In this document: positions 23,341-33,768 of the stretch, one piece after another
Layout: every line of letters starts with the position of its first letter
How positions within the stretch are numbered: position 1 is the stretch's first letter
NCBI GenBank assembly: GCA_030077755.1
Contig: JAQJZZ010000015.1
Span: 2,356,001-2,420,000 of the forward strand
Length of the DNA stretch: 64,000 bases
Source: Filosporella fistucella
Lineage: Eukaryota; Ascomycota; Leotiomycetes; Helotiales
Direction: 5' to 3'
The notes under the pieces: model-generated
What the model was told of the DNA's origin: nothing
Databases searched by the model: none
Seen by the model: the letters and a program-made list of their open reading frames with translations, nothing else
Translations under genes and position numbers: made by a program

Positions 23341-24098
23341 GACTCCTTACAGCATGATTGATAATCATAAATCTACCAATAAGAGTAGCATGTTTATTTC
23401 GTTCTGCTTCTTGAGAAGTGAGGCCGTTGGTTATATTGTAACGTTGAGCCTGAGATAGAAGGATTCGGTAATGTTTGATAGATCAATTCGATCGAAGAGC
23501 TTTGATTCGGCTTGAGGCTCCTTGGTTCCGACCACCCGATACAATTCGCAGGCATCGACTCTGTACAGGCATATATCGACACGAGACCACTATATTACGA
23601 CTGGAATAAAATGACAAGATTGTCCTCCCTCGGCTATTCTACCAACCTTTGATCCACCGCATTCTGACTACAATCAAATGAAAAGTCTATCTTAGTTCTG
23701 TGAATATGCCCTCTTTCGATACCACTACTATCATACAGTACCTGCAAAATGATAAGGTCTAGATAGATAAGGTTTGCGAATGTCTTAGTCCGGAAGGCTT
23801 GAATCATAATCTCATAGTCCCTCGTCCTGAGCAAGTGAAAACCTTTCAGTCCAGATTGTCGTCAAGCCAAAACTTTGGTGCAAGCATGAAATGTTCACTT
23901 GACCAGCCATTCTGTTTGATGAAATCACAAGCCACGTAAGAAGCAATCTTTACCCATATCATGACCACATCAGAAAGCCTGACTGGTGGCAACCCATTGT
24001 AGGAGGGAAGCATCTTCATTTGTTATATGGATCTTCATACAGCTGAGAAATTTTCAATAGCATCAAAGAAAAGGACAACAGCCATCCTTCACTCAGCC
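23341..24098. other. Intergenic region
   Basis: About 760 bp. Two short minus-strand frames (23394-23582 and 23634-23834) have no recognisable features. Nothing else is visible. Confidence 0.4.
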
Positions 24099-24689
24099 TC
24101 AAAGCCCCTCCTCCTTCATTGTTTGTAACTTCTCCAGCGAAGTCTTCATACACAAAAACTCATCAGCACAATGTGGATACTTCTCAAGACAAAGCTTACT
24201 CAGTTCATCAATCCCTTTCACAACTCTCTCCATTTCCTCAACTAGCATTCTGATAACATCATAGTCCAACCCAGTATTATTCACACCTTCCTCGGCCCAA
24301 GCTTTCATCCGAGTGAGGTACTCGTCGAGATATTCGAGGAGAGTATGCCGTCTGTTGCCGATCTCAAAGGCTTTCTCTGCTGCGGTGGCCAGAATGGTGT
24401 CGTCTGAATAACGTTTCGAGGCTAGCCAGTACACTTCAGAGGATTCTGTGGAGGATTTGAACTCTTCTAGTTCTTTCAACATAGGAGCGATAACGTTGTG
24501 TGGGTATTTGAGCTGATTGATAGATGTTGGATGAGAGGCAGGGCGAAGACAGAGGGATGAGAAGAAGGCATTTCCCATTACCATATCTGGACTGTGGTCT
24601 GAAAGTCCTATTGCAGGCTCCGAACGAGCTGGAGATACCTTCCTCGGAGGAGTAGCTAGTCTCACAGGGAGATTGAGAAGAGACGTCAC
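24099..24689 (-). CDS. Hypothetical helical protein
   Basis: Single open frame of 196 residues. The first ~60 residues are polar and basic with Pro and Ser; the rest is strongly helix-forming and charged (ATAAEKAFEIGNRRHTLLEY, MLVEEMERVVKGIDELSKL). There is no signal peptide or membrane segment. Its helical, Glu/Lys-rich texture is like that of the two nearby tail-anchored proteins, but I found no convincing alignment. Function unknown. Confidence 0.55.
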   Translation of the reverse strand: MTSLLNLPVRLATPPRKVSPARSEPAIGLSDHSPDMVMGNAFFSSLCLRPASHPTSINQLKYPHNVIAPMLKELEEFKSSTESSEVYWLASKRYSDDTILATAAEKAFEIGNRRHTLLEYLDEYLTRMKAWAEEGVNNTGLDYDVIRMLVEEMERVVKGIDELSKLCLEKYPHCADEFLCMKTSLEKLQTMKEEGL

Positions 24690-25175
24690 TATAGCTGGTT
24701 GGCTTATGTCAATGCGCCTTTCTGGATCTTTGCCGCGAGATTGAAAACCAACAAACCAAATTCAAAGAGCAAACTTGAAGAGTTGATACTGAAACCGCGT
24801 GGGTTGCGTCCAAAAACTTTTAGTTAGAAGAGGATTAATCTCAGAATATAGTGTATTGAGAAGCATAAATAATCCATAGATTAACGTAGAGATCGCGCTG
24901 AAGTAGAATCAGGCAAATAATATGGAATAACAAGATAGAAAATCCTTCAAATTCACTTCAAACCTGAACTTGAAAGAAATTTCTGCACACTTGGCGCCAC
25001 ATAGTTCTGCTGATACGCTAGAGGAAGCTATCAAAAAGGGGTATTCTTGCAAGTAGCAAATTGGTATGATTCCTTGCTTCAAAGCCTAATGACCACATTC
25101 CATCTTTCTCTCAGCCTATGGCTCTTCCCCGTAGATCGATAACCATAGCAAAGTGGTAATCGAAGTCGTCCGACC
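24690..25175. other. Intergenic region
   Basis: About 490 bp. It holds the promoter of the 196-residue protein and the 3' end of the next minus-strand gene. Nothing else seen. Confidence 0.4.
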
Positions 25176-25968
25176 CTAACGTGAGTCCAAAAACCAAAGT
25201 GTGTAGATCAACACCCCCAACAACACAGCCAGTGTACCCAACATCATCAAGAAGCCATAAATCTGATGCAATAACTTGTTCATTTCCCCCAGCTTGGGCT
25301 TTTTTCCCCCGATAATCAACTCATCCCTCAGCTCTAATTTCCAAGCAATGGCATCCCAAACTCCGAAGGTAAGTCCTGAACCCCATCCATTATTTCCCAG
25401 AGACTTTCACACGATATGGCTCGACTAAGGGCCTTCTCTTCCTGTGCCGACGCTACTCCTGAAAATATCTTTGTCGGCAATGTGAGTAGCTGTCTCCATG
25501 TAGATGATACCATCCGCCAGCTCATCTCTCAAGGAATTGGATGATGCGAGCTTCTTTCTGATTTCGGAGTTGTCGTGTCCGAGGTTGTTCAAGGTTTTGA
25601 GCAACCAACAGTATAGGGAGAGGTTGTACTGTCTGTAGATGGAATGAGTATCGGCGATGACTACTCTGAGTCCTGCCCACTTTCTTTTGATCCCTCTGGT
25701 GTCGTATCTGGCGTTCATGAATAGCGGAAGTAATGCGTGGCGATTATCCCCGACGGTATCCATCACTGCTCTGATCTATGAAGTAAGCTTATGAGCAAGT
25801 CTCCTTCACAACGATCTAGCTCACCTCTGAAGGATATCCCAGGTAACGGCAGCAAACACAATTGTGGATACCATTCACGACAGTAAAATCTATTTGGGCA
25901 TCTGGATTTTTTGTGGAAAGCCGCCCTTTGCACCTGTGTGTTTTCAATTCGAACAAAGGCGCTAGCAT
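25176..25968 (-). CDS. Hypothetical tail-anchored protein, multi-exon
   Basis: Exons 25968-25825, 25775-25511 and from 25458 onwards are well supported: introns of 49 nt (GTGAGC...CATAG) and 52 nt (GTATCA...TTTTCAG) keep the frame. The last junction is uncertain; the frame must change between about 25,410 and 25,330 before a clear C-terminal exon ending at 25176. That end reads KLGEMNKLLHQIYGFLMML then a hydrophobic stretch and WFLDSR, a tail anchor. The N-terminal part has four Cys near residues 35-40 (CVCC). The middle is helical with Trp and Arg. No known domain recognised. It lies head-to-tail with another tail-anchored protein upstream. Confidence 0.45.
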
Positions 25969-26186
25969 CTAGATGGGCAATTTTTTATTCATATCGCATG
26001 AAGGCGGTAAAGACGGTTAACTTGAGCAGGACACGCTTTTATTTCTAAGGGCAGTTCTACATCCATTGAAAACTGCATGCTAATGGATCGGACTGCTCGC
26101 TATTGACACAGGAACAGATTCGAAACACTCTTCCTTCTCTGCGGAATGAAAGCCATCAGGCCGAGAAGTGGCAACATCCGCCTCAA

Positions 26187-26884
26187 TTACCCAGCCCAGA
26201 TGGATAGCGCAAGAAGAGCACTTATTAAAATGACTCCCTTAGCCATGAACTTGTACGATTTGAAATGTTCTCTGTACAGCATGTCCTCTGCTAACTTTAC
26301 CAATTCTTTTGCGCTTGCCGGGTTTCTTCAAGGACCTCCAAGTCACTCTCAACCCTTGTCCAGTAGTTGGCACACCTATCTCGAGCATGGTTTCGTAGAA
26401 GATATCCCTCACTCTGCCTCAATAAGGCTTTGAGAGTTCGATCGAGACCATCCAGACTCATTCTCAGACTCTGCACTGTATTGAAGAACGTCTCTCTCAG
26501 TTGGCGGACCCGCGTCGCATTTGGCATTTCTGGGCATCTACGAGCTAGGTCGCTAAGAGTATCCTGAGCACCGAAGTACCGCTCCCGGAATGGACCGCAT
26601 GCTTGTAGATGAGTCTCCGCTTCGGTTCGAACTCCTTCATAATCGGACCAGGTCATTTGACTCGAGCCAGGTGGCATGTGGTCGCTGTTAGGCATGACAG
26701 ATACAAGCCCATCATGCTCGGAGCTGACATAATGTCCAGGAATTGGGGTATCCCAGGGTATTGGAGATGACAGAGGTGGCCGAGATGATCGAGGTAGCGG
26801 CGGGAGGGGAGGGAGGGCAAAATACCCCAGAGCTGCTTCAGCAGATCCTCGTTGGTATCGGAGAGTGGAACTAGAGCCATCCAT
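26187..26884 (-). CDS. Hypothetical tail-anchored protein
   Basis: Two exons: 26884-26376 and 26325-26187, 215 residues. Without splicing the frame stops at 26297; removing a 50-nt intron (GTGTGC...TTGAAG) continues it into KELVKLAEDMLYREHFKSY and a C-terminal hydrophobic segment, GVILISALLALSIWAG, at the very end. The N-terminal third is Pro/Ser-rich (PPLPPLPRSSRPPLSSPIP). The middle is helical. The layout suggests a cytosolic protein inserted by its C-terminus into an intracellular membrane. The donor and acceptor are not ideal, so the junction could be a few bases different. Confidence 0.45.
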
Positions 26885-27434
26885 TTTACACACATAACTA
26901 GGAACTTGCTACCTAGATCTGAGCATTGTGGTATATGGTGAATTGCTAGCGCGGATAGTATCAAAAGCTTCGAAGTAGCGAGGTGGATGTATGCAAAAAG
27001 ATATTGTTCATAATTATGCCAGAGTTTCAAGACTGGAATGCTTCAAGAAATAAATGCGGTGATGATAGAACGTTACAGACCCGAGTGTGTATGATCGGTT
27101 ATGAAAAGGAAAGGAGCGAACATGGGAGCTATGAGTTCCCTAAGGAAGTCGCAATGTGGAAGTAAGGAGGCAGGTCTCCGAGACTTTCGCCAGCAGGGTA
27201 ATCGTAAAAAAACGAGTTGCCTAGGCAGAGGTCTGGGAGTCCAAGTTTGAGAGGGAACAGGCTAGCATCACCATGCTGCGTTGGCAGCTCGTTCATACCT
27301 AAAATAGCAGAGCATTCAGATCAAAGGCGGAAGAGAGAGCGCCTGAGCGCAAGAGAGTGCCACAAGAAACACATTTCGACGGTAGATGGATCCGCGTACG
27401 ATGGGTCTGTACAATTCGAAGCTTTCTAGTCTAT
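26885..27434. other. Intergenic region
   Basis: About 550 bp with no supported gene. It carries the promoter of the tail-anchored protein and the 3' end of the dihydroorotate dehydrogenase gene. Confidence 0.4.
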
Positions 27435-29152
27435 TCACTTTTTTGCTATCTCCTCCTTCATCTCCTTCTTGATTCTTGTGACCGTTCCAGCGCCACCATA
27501 AATCTGTAAATGCACATGTTAGCTCTTCAGTCTCAGAAGAATATAGAGCATCTACTGAGCCTGTAGGTCGTAACGACAACTAGGAGTCTGATGTACAATG
27601 GGGGCCTTACCATAGCTGTATATATTTGAGCAACGCTGGCTCCTGCATTCAAAATCTCAAGTGCCTGCTTCCCATTCGTGATCCCACCAGTTGCAAAGAT
27701 AACCTTCTGCTCATGTTTAGGCTTAGTGTTCAATGCATTTCCAATTGTTTTGGTCGCAGCAACGACTGAATCTTTCACTGACTCGATCTTTTCTGCAATT
27801 TTTGACTCAGTCTCATCACCTGGTACTCCTGCTGCACCTGATTTTGGACTTGATGATTCATTGGCCTCCTTCTTTGGCTCTGGTGGTGGTGGCGGTCCTT
27901 CGTCAAGAAGCCTTCTGTATCTCTTCACCAAGCTAAGTGTTCTCTCAAACATATGCGGACCAGAAAATCCTCCCTGCTCGTCCAATATTTGCTTTTCTTT
28001 TAAGGTCAAATTGACATCCTGAGGTATCAGGTTATGTCTTCGTTTTGTAGTGTTACCTACAATCACGCCATCAACACCACTTTTCCAAATTGCTTCCGCA
28101 ATCCCCTCCATCTGCACATCCTCATCTTCATCTGGAGACACTTTCACCATCACCTTGGGTGCAACCTTTCTGTTCACAGATCTTGCAGCACCGACCACCC
28201 CCTCTAGTATGCGCGTCAAAGGCTCAACCTTCTGCAATTCTCGGAGACCAGGAGTATTCGGGCTGCTGACGTTGACCACTAGAATATCTGCATATGGTGC
28301 CAGCCTTTCCACACAGTAGATGTAGTCCCGTTTTACAGCCTCGATATCGTTGTCGTCCGTTGCTTTGTTTTTCGAAACCTGCACCAGCAGCATCTTTCCA
28401 TCTGTCAAGCTACCTGCCGGAACCCCCGCGCCCCCATTGAGAACAAAGTCTTCTGCCTCTTGCCCAATTCCATAACCATTGTGGTATGCAAATAGCCTAA
28501 CTCGTTCTCGCAACCTGCGAGCCATATCGTCCGCGCCCAACGAATTCAAACCATATCTATTGATGAGCGCATTCTGGCTGGGTATTCTAAACACTCGGGG
28601 CTTTGGATTTCCATCCTGCGGAAGAGGAGTAGCTCCTCCAACCTCAACAATGGCTGGGCCCATCGCGAACAAGGCATCTGGTATCTCGGCCAACTTGTCA
28701 ACACCAGCTGATGTCCCAATGGGATTCTGCAACCTCTGCCCAAATACCGTAACACCGAGATCCGCTCCCTTTGCATCTTGTGCTTTCGAATCTCGTTCGC
28801 GGGGGTGTATGCCGAAGGAGTATAGGGTTTTTAATGCCTTGGTTCCATAGTGATGCGCATCCTCCGCGTCCGGATACACATATCGTAGAACAGGAACCAC
28901 AAGCCATTGATGAACACTGGCCCGTGTGTCGGTGAAGTAGAGATAGCTGAATGCGATAAATAGGGATAGAGATGTGCCATAGAGGAGATTTTTGAGTCTG
29001 ATGACAAGAGAGTTGGTCTCTGTTGCTGTTGTTGAAGCGGGGCGTGAGAGCTGGAAGGTGGCTCGAGGGGCAATTGGGCGCGACTGAGAGAGAATCAGAC
29101 GTCGAAAGTGAGGTCTTGAACTGCGGAACAGCCGCAGGGGTGTCGGCGCCAT
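27435..29152 (-). CDS. Dihydroorotate dehydrogenase, mitochondrial class 2
   Basis: Two exons: 29152-27611 and 27503-27435 with a 107-nt intron (GTAAGG...TTTACAG), 536 residues. The start MAPTPLRLFRSSRPHFRRLI begins a basic, Arg/Ser-rich mitochondrial presequence, followed by one membrane segment (LLYGTSLSLFIAFSYLYF). The FMN barrel follows: NPIGTSAGVDK, VEVGGATPLPQDGNPKPRVF, NRYGLNSLG, VNVSSPNTPGLRELQ (catalytic Ser), VMVKVSPDED, GVIVGNTT, ATGGITNGKQALEILNAGA. The last exon supplies IYGGAGTVTRIKKEMKEEI. The enzyme oxidises dihydroorotate to orotate at the inner membrane, passing electrons to ubiquinone (pyrimidine synthesis). An insertion of about 65 residues, Pro/Glu/Lys-rich, sits before the ATGG motif. 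Confidence 0.95.
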
Positions 29153-29916
29153 CTTGAAAATGGAAATTTGGGTAGGTATGATGTTCAATTGCACATGTTT
29201 GGAGGGGGAAGAGAAGGTTCAAAAAGTTCGCTGCCAAGGCTTCATGATTAGGTTCCGCCCTGAAGCTTCCGCTCGGCGGATTTCCGCCTTCCATTGCTCT
29301 CAGCCGTCGAACAACAGTTCTCTTGACTTTTCTTCATCATTGTCCAAATCCAGATTTTCTCTCTACTAAAACGTCGCGTACTCACCGATTCCTTTTCTTT
29401 GCTTTACTATTATCAGCGGTCGTTCTTTCTGGCCCCGTTGTCTATGCTACGAAATCTTGATAATGCGGGTTTATACACTTCTAAAACTTCGGAAATGCTG
29501 ATGTCCTGCCGAGTTCAAGTCAAGTAGGATTTATAAACACAAGACACAAATTCCAACTCGCCTGGAATTTTGAGCTTTTCCCAAGTGGCCCAAATTTTGG
29601 TGAAAGTACCAGCGGTATCACAAAGCCCCATTCCACATATGACCTAGGATCTGTCATTATCAGTGTGCGTAGTAATCACCCAATATGGACCGACTCTCTC
29701 TGGCTGGTATTGATGCCGCCCTTGCGCCTAATGCACCGCCAGACCGGAAAATTACAAGGCTCGTTTCCCTCGTCTCCAACTCCGAGGTTATAATGTTGCC
29801 AAAATGTGTGTATATTCCAGACATAGCAGTGTTCTGACTCTTGTAGCAGAGAGCCGTTTCTGTCAATGGGCGAGCGCGACTGTAAGCAGGAGACAGAACA
29901 ATTTGTTTACCTCAAG
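29153..29916. other. Intergenic region
   Basis: About 760 bp: the promoter of the dihydroorotate dehydrogenase gene and the 3' end of the ankyrin gene. A 50-codon plus-strand frame starting at 29,683 (MDRLSLAGIDAALAP) is the only stretch that looks remotely protein-like, too short to call. Confidence 0.35.
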
Positions 29917-32032
29917 CTACCAATTATCAAAACCATCATAATACAAATCAAAAACGTCATCAGACTCCCAACAGATGTCCAGCTTGTGTTCGCACATCTC
30001 CCACTCCTGCCAGGATCCAGGCATCGTACATTCCCTTTTCATTTCCTCCCGTCTCTGGTTCCCTTCAGCCATTCGCCAGAATTCGCCCGCACAGATATCC
30101 GTCGGCTCGGATACCCAGACCCGCCAATCTTCCGAATGTGCACCGTATGTGAGTCCTACCCAATCAAAACGCCCATCGTAATATCGCCTCAGATACCGAG
30201 GGGATTTGGCATTGAGTCTCAATTGATTTTCAGTCTCGCCATAATGTTCAAGATCTATCCCGCACATCGCCAAATCCTCCAGCCACAGGACGAGTTGTTC
30301 GTGTAGGTCTGAACACGCAAGTGTAGGTTTTCGAAGGAGCCCATCTACCATTGTGTACAGAGGTGTAAGGCCCATGTCGTCACACACGCTTATGCAATCG
30401 CGAAAATGCATCGCCTTCCTTCGGACTTCCCTCCAACTAGCAAGCTTCTCACGAGGAAGGTACCAATTTTCCACTGTATCCCAAGCACAGCTATGTAGTA
30501 TATTATATCCCCAATCGTCTTGAATCAATGTAGAGGCTTTTTTCTCCAGGTAGTCATCTCCCATTAGGATTGCAAAATGTGTCGGACTTGGTAGATACCT
30601 GATCCAGCCGAAACCTTCAAATCGTTGGGCTTCTGAAAAGCTGAAGTAATCGGGGTATACTTGATCTCGGAGATACTTCAAAAGGTCGGGGCTCTCAATT
30701 CCTCCATAGACCCTTGAGATGTCCTGAATAAACAAATCGCTACACCCCCAGCTAATGAGAAGACGGGTAACCTTTAATCGCGTCACGTCTGAATTCGTAT
30801 TGTAGTCAAGTTGCGTTTTTCTTATGACGCTGTCCAGAGCGAACCTATCATTTTTGACTTAATGGTATATCATGCGTGACAAGAAATCACATACTCGCCG
30901 CAGTTTGTCTCAATGGTTGGATCTGCTCCAAGGGCCAAGAGAAATTCAACAAGTTCCACACTTCTATTGTCTGCTGCGTGCTAAAAACAGATATGAGTTT
31001 GATAATTTGCATAGGGATATCTCACAAAAGAAAATACTTACATGGAGCAGTGTCAAGCCATGTGTATCTCGGTCTGTCAAGAATCCCTCTTGAGTAGAAA
31101 ACAAGTATTTCAACTCATCTATATCACCATCTCTAGTCGCTTCGAAAACTGGGTGACTATAAGGTAGCACACGATAACTGCTCAGGGTGTGTTGCCATCC
31201 GGTACGTGCTTGGAAGGATGTTGTATCCCAGACTTTCAATGATAACCAAGCAGGTGGTCGGAGTAATGTTTTGTGAACCACCCTCTCTTTTCCCTTATGC
31301 CTTTCATTCCTGCACTGGTATTGGAATCCTCCGAGAAGATATTGAAGTGGAGACTGGAGAAAACCGGGGCCAAAGTTTCTTCTAGTTGCCACCGTCATCG
31401 TGGTCGTAGTTTTCGTAGTTTGAGTGGTGTTGGTGGTCATGGATGTGTCGTCCGAAATTAAGTTGTGCTGACTATTCGCAGTAATTACGCTATGCTGTTG
31501 CTGAACTAAAGTATGCGTGAACTCCAACAAGTTACCCTGTCTTTGCAATACAAGACTACTGAAATCAGAATTTTGGCTGACAGGAGAGTGTGCTCAGATG
31601 TACTCACTAAGTTTGCCCTTGTAATGCCAACTGCAAGAGCTGAATCGCATCCGTTAGCCTTTCCTTCAATTTCTTCGCCTCGTCTTTCTTTATCACTATC
31701 CTGATTGAGTCAATCTTCTTTTTCAATCCAGTCTTTCCTTTAATTCTCTTAGATAACTCGTCAGCGAGGTTTCTCAACTCATCTGCTGCCCCTTGGCAGA
31801 AGTTCAGCATATCCGGAGGCAGACTCTGTGTGCCGTTCTCGGGCTGGCTACTCTTGATAGCTTCCAGCGTTTTGTAGAGTTGATCGAGTTGGAGGAGTTG
31901 CACTCTGATGCTGAAGGGAGCATCTTGGATCTGATCCCAGCAATCTTTCAGCTTGACGAGGCTCTTGCCAAGTTGCGCGACAAGTGTCGCTATGCTGATT
32001 CCGCTTGCGACGAGGCCGACAATTTCTGCCAT
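29917..32032 (-). CDS. Ankyrin protein with fungal STAND/NLR-type N-terminal domain
   Basis: Four exons: 32032-31608, 31558-31042, 30980-30895 and 30844-29917; introns of 49, 61 and 50 nt all keep the frame, giving 651 residues. Residues 1-140 (MAEIVGLVASGISIATLVAQ, then WDQIQDAPFSIRVQLLQLDQ) match the helical N-terminal domain found at the front of fungal NACHT and ankyrin proteins. A Thr-rich linker follows, then ankyrin-like repeats (HPVFEATRDGDIDELKYLFS, HGLTLLHHAADNRSVELVEF, LLALGADPTIET). The C-terminal ~290 residues are Trp-rich, degenerate ankyrin or unknown. No NTPase domain is present, so this is a short version of the NLR layout. Such proteins are linked to allorecognition and immunity; the role here is inferred. 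Confidence 0.75.
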
Positions 32033-32707
32033 GCTTCAAAATCTGCGAACAATTATAACAATATATTTGTTAACAAGAGGGTGAGAAATGGCCTAAGGAG
32101 GAAGAAATAGGAATGAGTTTTCAAAATGAGGTTGGAGGTCACAGCCTCACCTATAATGCCTATCGGTCTGCCTACATTCGAACGATGGTGGTCATTCGCC
32201 TCGCTTAAGGCCCCTATTAGAATTGCAGGAGGCGAATCCAGGGGACACGCTCAAATACCCTGCCTCACTATTCTATTTCACGAGGCCATATATTCCCATG
32301 TTTCCTTTCGTATAACCGGTATATGAGACCGAGCGTCGGCATATTTGGTTTGTCACCAAGCGGAGGGGTCAGGGTGAGCTACAAACATGCCACGACCCTG
32401 CCAAGACCCCATTCGAGACCATTCTCTAGTGCATTACTATAGCGCATATACTCACGAAAGTGAGAGCAGGTGAACATAGATTCCTAACCATTCCAAAAGT
32501 TTACCAAATAGGGATGTATGAATCATCTCAATGCTCAACAGACGATTGATAGACAGAGTAACCTGATCTATTCCCACGAGAAATACGTTATTCACATAGA
32601 GTCAGCAATGACAGAATCATCTTTTAGTGTTCAAGCTTGAGATATATAACCAACCGCCACATATTATATGGCTTCTTACAGCGGCCAAGTTGCAACAAGG
32701 AAGCAAA
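32033..32707. promoter_or_regulatory. Divergent intergenic region
   Basis: About 675 bp between the start of the ankyrin gene and the start of the acidic tail-anchored gene, which point away from each other. It should contain both promoters. No specific motif was recognised. Confidence 0.35.
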
Positions 32708-33601
32708 ATGGCTGATGCTCGGAACCCCCACGGCCCTGATCAAGATAGTGCTAAAGCTACAGGAACCAATCCATCTTTAGTTGATCAGCTCAACAAATTA
32801 ACAGCCAAAGCCATCCAAAAGAGGGAAGATTCGTTCATATTCATACCAATGGCTCGTTCCAATCAACAAGTCGCGCATAATCAGACAGCTGAATCATTCT
32901 TGGCCGATATTGAAGACATGAGAGTACCTCCTTCGATGATAACGGTTCCAGCTTCAGTCGACCTTATTGAAGATAAAAAAGAAGAGTTGAGTGAAAAAGA
33001 TACCAGTTTACTACAGATAAAGCAGCCCTCCACTAGAAAGTCGAGAAGAAGGAGAAAAGGGAAAACAGAGTTTGTACTCGGCAATCAATCATCAGATGGC
33101 GACGATGAGAAATCATTTCGAGAGGAAAACACAGAATCAGAATACGAATCCGATCACAAAGAGACGAGGGGAAGCACTACTCCAGAAACAGATGCTGATT
33201 TCCAGAGCACGTGTTCTAGAAGCGAGTCAATCTGTACTGACACATCGTGGATCGTAAGGAATATGGGCTTGGAAGAAAGTATCGATGACTCAATATACTA
33301 CGATTCGGCTAGCAAACTGGTTTTCCCCATACCTAACGAACAGGAGTTAGAGCAAGAAGATACATTAAAGGACTCTTGTGATTCCGATGAGGAAAACGTT
33401 CTATGTTTGAGAGATGAAAGAAAGCACAAAAGTATAAGCATTCCCGATCGACATTTTGGTGGGGTTGATGATCCACCGAAAGAAGATATGGGCCTCGTCA
33501 TAGCGGGTATGCATGTGAATCAGGTAAAATTGGCGGCTGCTGCGACAGTCATTATTTATGGGTTACTGTGGATGGCAGGGCGTGCTACGGGCTGGGAGTA
33601 A
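32708..33601 (+). CDS. Acidic disordered tail-anchored protein
   Basis: Intronless, 297 residues from MADARNPHGPDQ; the frame is open back to 32627. Most of the protein is charged and predicted to be disordered: a basic block (RKSRRRRKGK, residues ~125-135), then long Glu/Asp/Ser tracts (SEYESDHKETRGSTTPE, EQELEQEDTLKDSCDSDEE). The C-terminus carries one hydrophobic segment (VKLAAAATVIIYGLLWMAG) followed by a short tail, the layout of a tail-anchored ER or mitochondrial membrane protein. No known domain is recognised. It converges with the GH72 gene. Confidence 0.65.
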   Translation: MADARNPHGPDQDSAKATGTNPSLVDQLNKLTAKAIQKREDSFIFIPMARSNQQVAHNQTAESFLADIEDMRVPPSMITVPASVDLIEDKKEELSEKDTSLLQIKQPSTRKSRRRRKGKTEFVLGNQSSDGDDEKSFREENTESEYESDHKETRGSTTPETDADFQSTCSRSESICTDTSWIVRNMGLEESIDDSIYYDSASKLVFPIPNEQELEQEDTLKDSCDSDEENVLCLRDERKHKSISIPDRHFGGVDDPPKEDMGLVIAGMHVNQVKLAAAATVIIYGLLWMAGRATGWE

Positions 33602-33768
33602 TATGTTGATGAAATGTTCCGCATGATTGGTCTGTAGAATTGCGAGCATTGAAAATAGAATATTTTACTTTTGCCTCAAGTATTTGGACAACCAACATTT
33701 CTCCGAGCGGTTCTCTCTATGAAACATCAAACCGAGCGTCACCTTGGTGTCTGTTCTATCAAAAAACT

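Noticed and set aside
27678..28850. Long plus-strand open frames opposite dihydroorotate dehydrogenase
   Set aside because: They lie antisense to a strongly supported gene and have no domain; they mirror its codon pattern.
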